From assembly GCA_900772715.1 (NCBI GenBank), contig CAAGRN010000172.1:1-9888 (forward strand): a DNA stretch of 9,888 bases. The letters are read 5' to 3'. Each line of letters begins with the position of its first letter. Position 1 is the stretch's first letter. This DNA is from an uncultured Subdoligranulum sp. GTDB taxonomy: Bacteria > Bacillota_A > Clostridia > Oscillospirales > Ruminococcaceae. This document shows positions 7,407-9,888 of the stretch, piece after piece. The position numbers and the translations under genes were made by a program. A model generated the notes under the pieces. It was not told the DNA's origin, did not search any database, and saw nothing but the letters and a program-made list of their open reading frames with translations.

Positions 7407-7435
7407 TTGACATCAAGCCGTAAAAATGATATCAT
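7407..7435 (+). promoter_or_regulatory. Predicted sigma-A promoter of the R-M cassette
   Basis: A perfect -35 TTGACA (7407-7412), a 17-bp spacer and -10 TATCAT (7430-7435) form a strong promoter about 40 bp before the first gene. The -10 hexamer is part of a 12-bp palindrome, so occupancy of that palindrome would block the promoter. Confidence 0.8.
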
Positions 7436-7460
7436 TAAATCAAGATATAATGATATCATT
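7425..7460. promoter_or_regulatory. Twin palindromic operator AATGATATCATT x2
   Basis: Two identical, perfectly palindromic 12-mers AATGATATCATT occur at 7425-7436 and 7449-7460, 24 bp centre to centre, a little over two helical turns. The first covers the -10 box and the second lies in the start of the transcript, just before the ribosome site of the 63-aa regulator. Short symmetric sites in tandem are typical for ribbon-helix-helix repressors that bind as dimers and cooperate. I infer that the adjacent small protein binds here and represses its own operon. Confidence 0.7.
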
Positions 7461-7462
7461 TT

Positions 7463-7467
7463 GGAGG
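7463..7467 (+). promoter_or_regulatory. Ribosome binding site fixing the TTG start of the regulator
   Basis: GGAGG lies 7 nt before TTG at 7475. The first in-frame ATG (7523) would remove the predicted DNA-binding beta-strand and has no good ribosome site, so TTG is preferred. Confidence 0.75.
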
Positions 7468-7474
7468 CGCTGTT

Positions 7475-7666
7475 TTGATTAAGGAAAGTAAATCTAATCG
7501 AACTCGACAAGTTCAATTTAGAATGGACCCTGACAAAGTAAAGCGTTTACTTGCAGCCATTGCCTATGATGACGATATGCATAGTATGGCAGATTTGTTT
7601 AACAAAGCGGCTGATGAATACTTAAGGGATCAGGAAGAAAATGGAGGAAAAGGCAATGGCAAATGA
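7475..7666 (+). CDS. Ribbon-helix-helix-like small regulator heading the R-M operon
   Basis: This 63-aa basic protein starts at a TTG codon. It is not a protein I recognise by name. Its layout fits a ribbon-helix-helix (Arc/MetJ-type) DNA-binding protein: an N-terminal basic arm, a strand with alternating residues TRQVQFRMD (10-18), helix A PDKVKRLLAAIAY (19-31), a turn DDDMHS, helix B MADLFNKAADEYLRDQ (38-53), and a short tail. It is preceded by a strong promoter overlapped by twin palindromes, so the natural inference is an autorepressor that also sets the level of the downstream restriction enzyme, a role classically filled by helix-turn-helix C proteins. The stop codon overlaps the following gene by 11 nt. 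An antitoxin role is possible for this fold, but no toxin-sized partner is adjacent. Composition is AT-rich like the rest of the cassette. Confidence 0.75.
   Translation: MIKESKSNRTRQVQFRMDPDKVKRLLAAIAYDDDMHSMADLFNKAADEYLRDQEENGGKGNGK
7643..7647 (+). promoter_or_regulatory. Ribosome binding site fixing the nuclease-methyltransferase start
   Basis: GGAGG inside the end of the regulator gene lies 8 nt before ATG at 7656. The alternative in-frame ATG at 7641 directly abuts this site and has none of its own, so 7656 is the likelier start. Confidence 0.7.
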
Positions 7667-9467
7667 AATCGTATATCGCACCGAAGACGAGGTTAGAGAT
7701 AGTGCTAAAATTCAACTCGGCTTTGACAAGACCGAGGCTAATGTCAAACAAGGAACAGGACAAATTACAACTTTCAATCAGTTGGGATTTAAAGGTGTAA
7801 TGGATAAACCTGACGGATGGTATCTTCCAGATGACTGCACTTTGCCTGCAATTATTTTGGAAACTAAATCTGAGGTAGAAGATATATCTCTTCAAAAATG
7901 GGCTGATGAGCTTATTAAGAATTGCGATATAGTAAGTAAAAAATACAAAAATACCTGCGGAATACTATATAACGGCATAGATATAAGGGTTTTCAAGAAC
8001 GGTACCGAAGTTTGTAATACAGAAATATCTAATGTACTTCAAAATAAATCATATTACTTGTCACTTTTTACGCAAGACAACATTGATAAACAACGAATTT
8101 ATAGTCTGACAAAGCGTATAAATGACTGTCTACATACAGAATTTGGCATTAAAAATTTGTATCATCGTATGATTTTTACTGCGTGTGCATTGGTTGCAAA
8201 GAGATACGGCGCATTGTTAATTGAAAATATGAATTTTTCTTTAATGAAGAATTCAATACTTAGCACTCTTTCTAAATCATTAGAAGAAAGCAGAAAGCAA
8301 AACTTAAAACTTGATTTGCTTACAGAGGTTTATTCGGAAATAAAAATGAATAACACTACAAATCAAGAAGCAATTAATGATTTTATTAAGTGGGTTTCTG
8401 AAATTTCAGATTGCGTTAATTCCGACCATTGGAACGGCGAAGATGTTATGGGTATCTTCTTTAATGAATTTAACCGATATAAGAAAAAGTCTGAAAGCGG
8501 TCAAGTTTTCACTCCTGACCATATTACATCATTTATGTATCGACTTATTGAAGTTAATCAAAATGACAAAGTATTAGATGCCGCTTGCGGATCAGGTGCC
8601 TTTTTGGTAAAGGCAATGTGTAATATGATGAAAGAAGCAGGCGGAATCAATACAAAAAAAGCTTCCCAAATTAAAGATACTCAGTTATATGGTATTGAAT
8701 TTGACAGAGAAATATTTGCTCTTGCCTGTGCAAATATGCTTATTCATAAAGATGGAAAAACCAACTTGGAACACCTTGACAGCAGAAGTCAGGAAGCTTG
8801 TAATTGGATTAAGTCGAAAAATATAACAAAGGTATTGATGAATCCACCTTTCGAGTCTAAATATGGTTGTTTAACAATCGTTGAAAATGTATTAAAAAAT
8901 GTACCGAGAAATACTAAATGTGCTTTTATTCTTCCTGATAAAAAATTGGAAAAAGATAAAAAAGGGAAAAAGCTTCTTAAACACAGCACTCTTGAGAAAA
9001 TTATAAAGTTGCCTGAAAAGGTATTCTCTGAAGGAGTTACAACATCAATCTTTATTTTTACGGCAGGCATTCCTCAAAAGGACAAAGAAATCTTTGCTTG
9101 CTATATAGAAGATGACGGCTTGGAAACCGTCAAGAATCAGGGTAGACAAGATATTAAAGACAGATGGCAAAGCATTGAAGATAGATGGGTGGGTATTATC
9201 CGTAAACAGTCGGGTGATGATACTGTTCAATGGATAAAGCCGTCAGAGCATTTAAGTTATCAAATGCCAGAAAAGCCATTTGAAATTTTTGAAGAAGATT
9301 TTACAAAAACAATGATGGACTATTTGATGTTTAAGCAAGGAATTGATGTAAAGGAATTTAGCGATGCTTTGGTGAAAAAAGTTATGTATGATAGCAAAGT
9401 ATCTTCTAAAGAGAACGGTATTACTATCGTTTTGAAGGGGAAGGAAGTACATAATGAAACAAATTGA
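7656..9467 (+). CDS. BcgI-like fused restriction endonuclease/N6-adenine DNA methyltransferase (R-M subunit)
   Basis: A 603-aa protein (608 if ATG 7641 is used) joining a nuclease-like N-terminus to an HsdM-type methyltransferase. Residues about 1-115 carry a PD-(D/E)xK-like pattern: Pro52-Asp53 in KPDGWYLPDD, then a hydrophobic strand and Glu69-Thr-Lys71 (AIILETKSE). A helical linker follows. The gamma-class N6-adenine methyltransferase core has motif X near 282 (GQVFTPDHI), SAM-binding motif I at 308-316 (DAACGSGAF) and catalytic motif IV Asn396-Pro-Pro-Phe399. Size and architecture match BcgI-type A subunits, in which one chain cuts and methylates and an S subunit supplies recognition. An ordinary type I M subunit would have a helical HsdM N-domain instead. 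Translation is coupled: it overlaps the regulator by 11 nt and the S gene by 14 nt. A separate R subunit outside the window cannot be excluded. Confidence 0.88.
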   Translation: MANEIVYRTEDEVRDSAKIQLGFDKTEANVKQGTGQITTFNQLGFKGVMDKPDGWYLPDDCTLPAIILETKSEVEDISLQKWADELIKNCDIVSKKYKNTCGILYNGIDIRVFKNGTEVCNTEISNVLQNKSYYLSLFTQDNIDKQRIYSLTKRINDCLHTEFGIKNLYHRMIFTACALVAKRYGALLIENMNFSLMKNSILSTLSKSLEESRKQNLKLDLLTEVYSEIKMNNTTNQEAINDFIKWVSEISDCVNSDHWNGEDVMGIFFNEFNRYKKKSESGQVFTPDHITSFMYRLIEVNQNDKVLDAACGSGAFLVKAMCNMMKEAGGINTKKASQIKDTQLYGIEFDREIFALACANMLIHKDGKTNLEHLDSRSQEACNWIKSKNITKVLMNPPFESKYGCLTIVENVLKNVPRNTKCAFILPDKKLEKDKKGKKLLKHSTLEKIIKLPEKVFSEGVTTSIFIFTAGIPQKDKEIFACYIEDDGLETVKNQGRQDIKDRWQSIEDRWVGIIRKQSGDDTVQWIKPSEHLSYQMPEKPFEIFEEDFTKTMMDYLMFKQGIDVKEFSDALVKKVMYDSKVSSKENGITIVLKGKEVHNETN

Positions 9468-9888
9468 CACAAAGCAATGGAAGGAATTTATTATAAAAGA
9501 TTTATTCACTGTCAAAAGACCTTCAGCTCGTAGTCAGACAAATTATGATGATGGTGATGTTCCTTTTGTTGCATCAGGTAATTTCAATAACGGTGTCTTA
9601 AAATATTTAGAACCAAAGAAAGACGAGATTTTGGATGCCGGTAATTGCATAACGGTTAGTCCGATTGATGGTAGTAGTTTTTATCAAAAAGATGATTTTC
9701 TCGGTAGAGGTGGTGCAGGCAGTTCTATAATTCTGTTATACAATCCCAACCTAAATCTTTATAATGGTTATTTTATTGCTACTGTAATTCGTACTGTTTG
9801 TAGAAAATACGCATACAGCGATATGGCAAATAAAGATACAATCGGAGCGGAAAAAATAAAATTGCCTGTTGACGAAACAGGCAATCCA
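9454..9888 (+). CDS. Restriction-modification specificity (S) subunit, partial (right edge)
   Basis: The first 145 codons of a type I/BcgI-like S subunit, which chooses the DNA sequence recognised by the nuclease-methyltransferase encoded just upstream. The opening WKEFIIKDLFTVKR (9-22) is the usual start of a target recognition domain. VPFVASGNFNNGV, ITVSPIDGSSFYQ and FLGRGGAGSSI are typical conserved stretches of the first recognition domain, followed by YNGYFIATVIR and KYAYSDMANKDTIGAEKIKLP at its end. S proteins usually carry two such domains, about 350-400 aa, so most of the second half lies beyond the window. ATG 9454 lies within the end of the preceding gene, with AAGGAAG 6 nt upstream. 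The recognition sequence cannot be read from the protein by eye. Confidence 0.9.
   Translation, partial: MKQIDTKQWKEFIIKDLFTVKRPSARSQTNYDDGDVPFVASGNFNNGVLKYLEPKKDEILDAGNCITVSPIDGSSFYQKDDFLGRGGAGSSIILLYNPNLNLYNGYFIATVIRTVCRKYAYSDMANKDTIGAEKIKLPVDETGNP

Noticed and set aside
7475..7666. Antitoxin of a toxin-antitoxin pair
   Set aside because: The small protein fold would fit, but the next gene is a 603-aa restriction-modification subunit and not a toxin-sized protein, so a controller role is preferred.
1..9888. CRISPR arrays, tRNA or rRNA genes, transposase genes
   Set aside because: No regularly spaced repeats, no tRNA cloverleaf with CCA-end features, no rRNA-like conserved stretches and no transposase motifs were seen on either strand.

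Overview
The window looks like the chromosome of a Gram-positive anaerobe of class Clostridia, most likely an Oscillospiraceae/Ruminococcaceae-type gut bacterium. This rests on the style of the GltB/GltD and ClC proteins, strong purine-rich ribosome binding sites, a GC-rich core, and a palindromic short repeat of a kind I associate from memory with that group. The genus cannot be fixed from the sequence alone.

Positions 1-5418 (minus strand) hold the glutamate synthase (GOGAT) operon. gltB is complete (1516 aa) and comes first. gltD follows after a 15-nt gap and runs off the left edge of the window (284 N-terminal residues present). Together they encode the two subunits of the NADPH-dependent enzyme that turns glutamine plus 2-oxoglutarate into two glutamates. 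Upstream of gltB is a recognisable promoter (17-bp spacer). Its roughly 130-nt leader contains a strong intrinsic terminator (12-bp stem plus seven U) between promoter and gene, which strongly suggests conditional transcription attenuation of nitrogen assimilation.

Positions 5419-5885 are non-coding: the gltB leader and promoter, several small hairpins, and a 134-bp MITE/REPIN-like element (5695-5828) with 26-bp inverted ends, each end itself a hairpin. Positions 5886-7190 (minus) encode a 434-aa ClC-family anion channel or antiporter whose motifs resemble the fluoride-type CLC-F branch more than the classical chloride transporters. It has its own consensus-like promoter just upstream.

From about 7260 rightward the DNA becomes clearly AT-rich and the coding strand switches to plus. 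This is a horizontally acquired restriction-modification cassette. A near-consensus promoter carries two identical 12-bp palindromes (AATGATATCATT, 24 bp apart) over and just downstream of the -10 box. It drives a 63-aa ribbon-helix-helix-like regulator with a TTG start, then a 603-aa fused nuclease/N6-adenine methyltransferase, then a specificity (S) subunit cut by the right edge. The genes overlap by 11 and 14 nt. The arrangement is that of BcgI-like (type IIB/IIG) systems, in which cutting and methylation share one polypeptide partnered by an S subunit. The least-described element here is an apparent RHH autoregulator with twin operators heading such a system.
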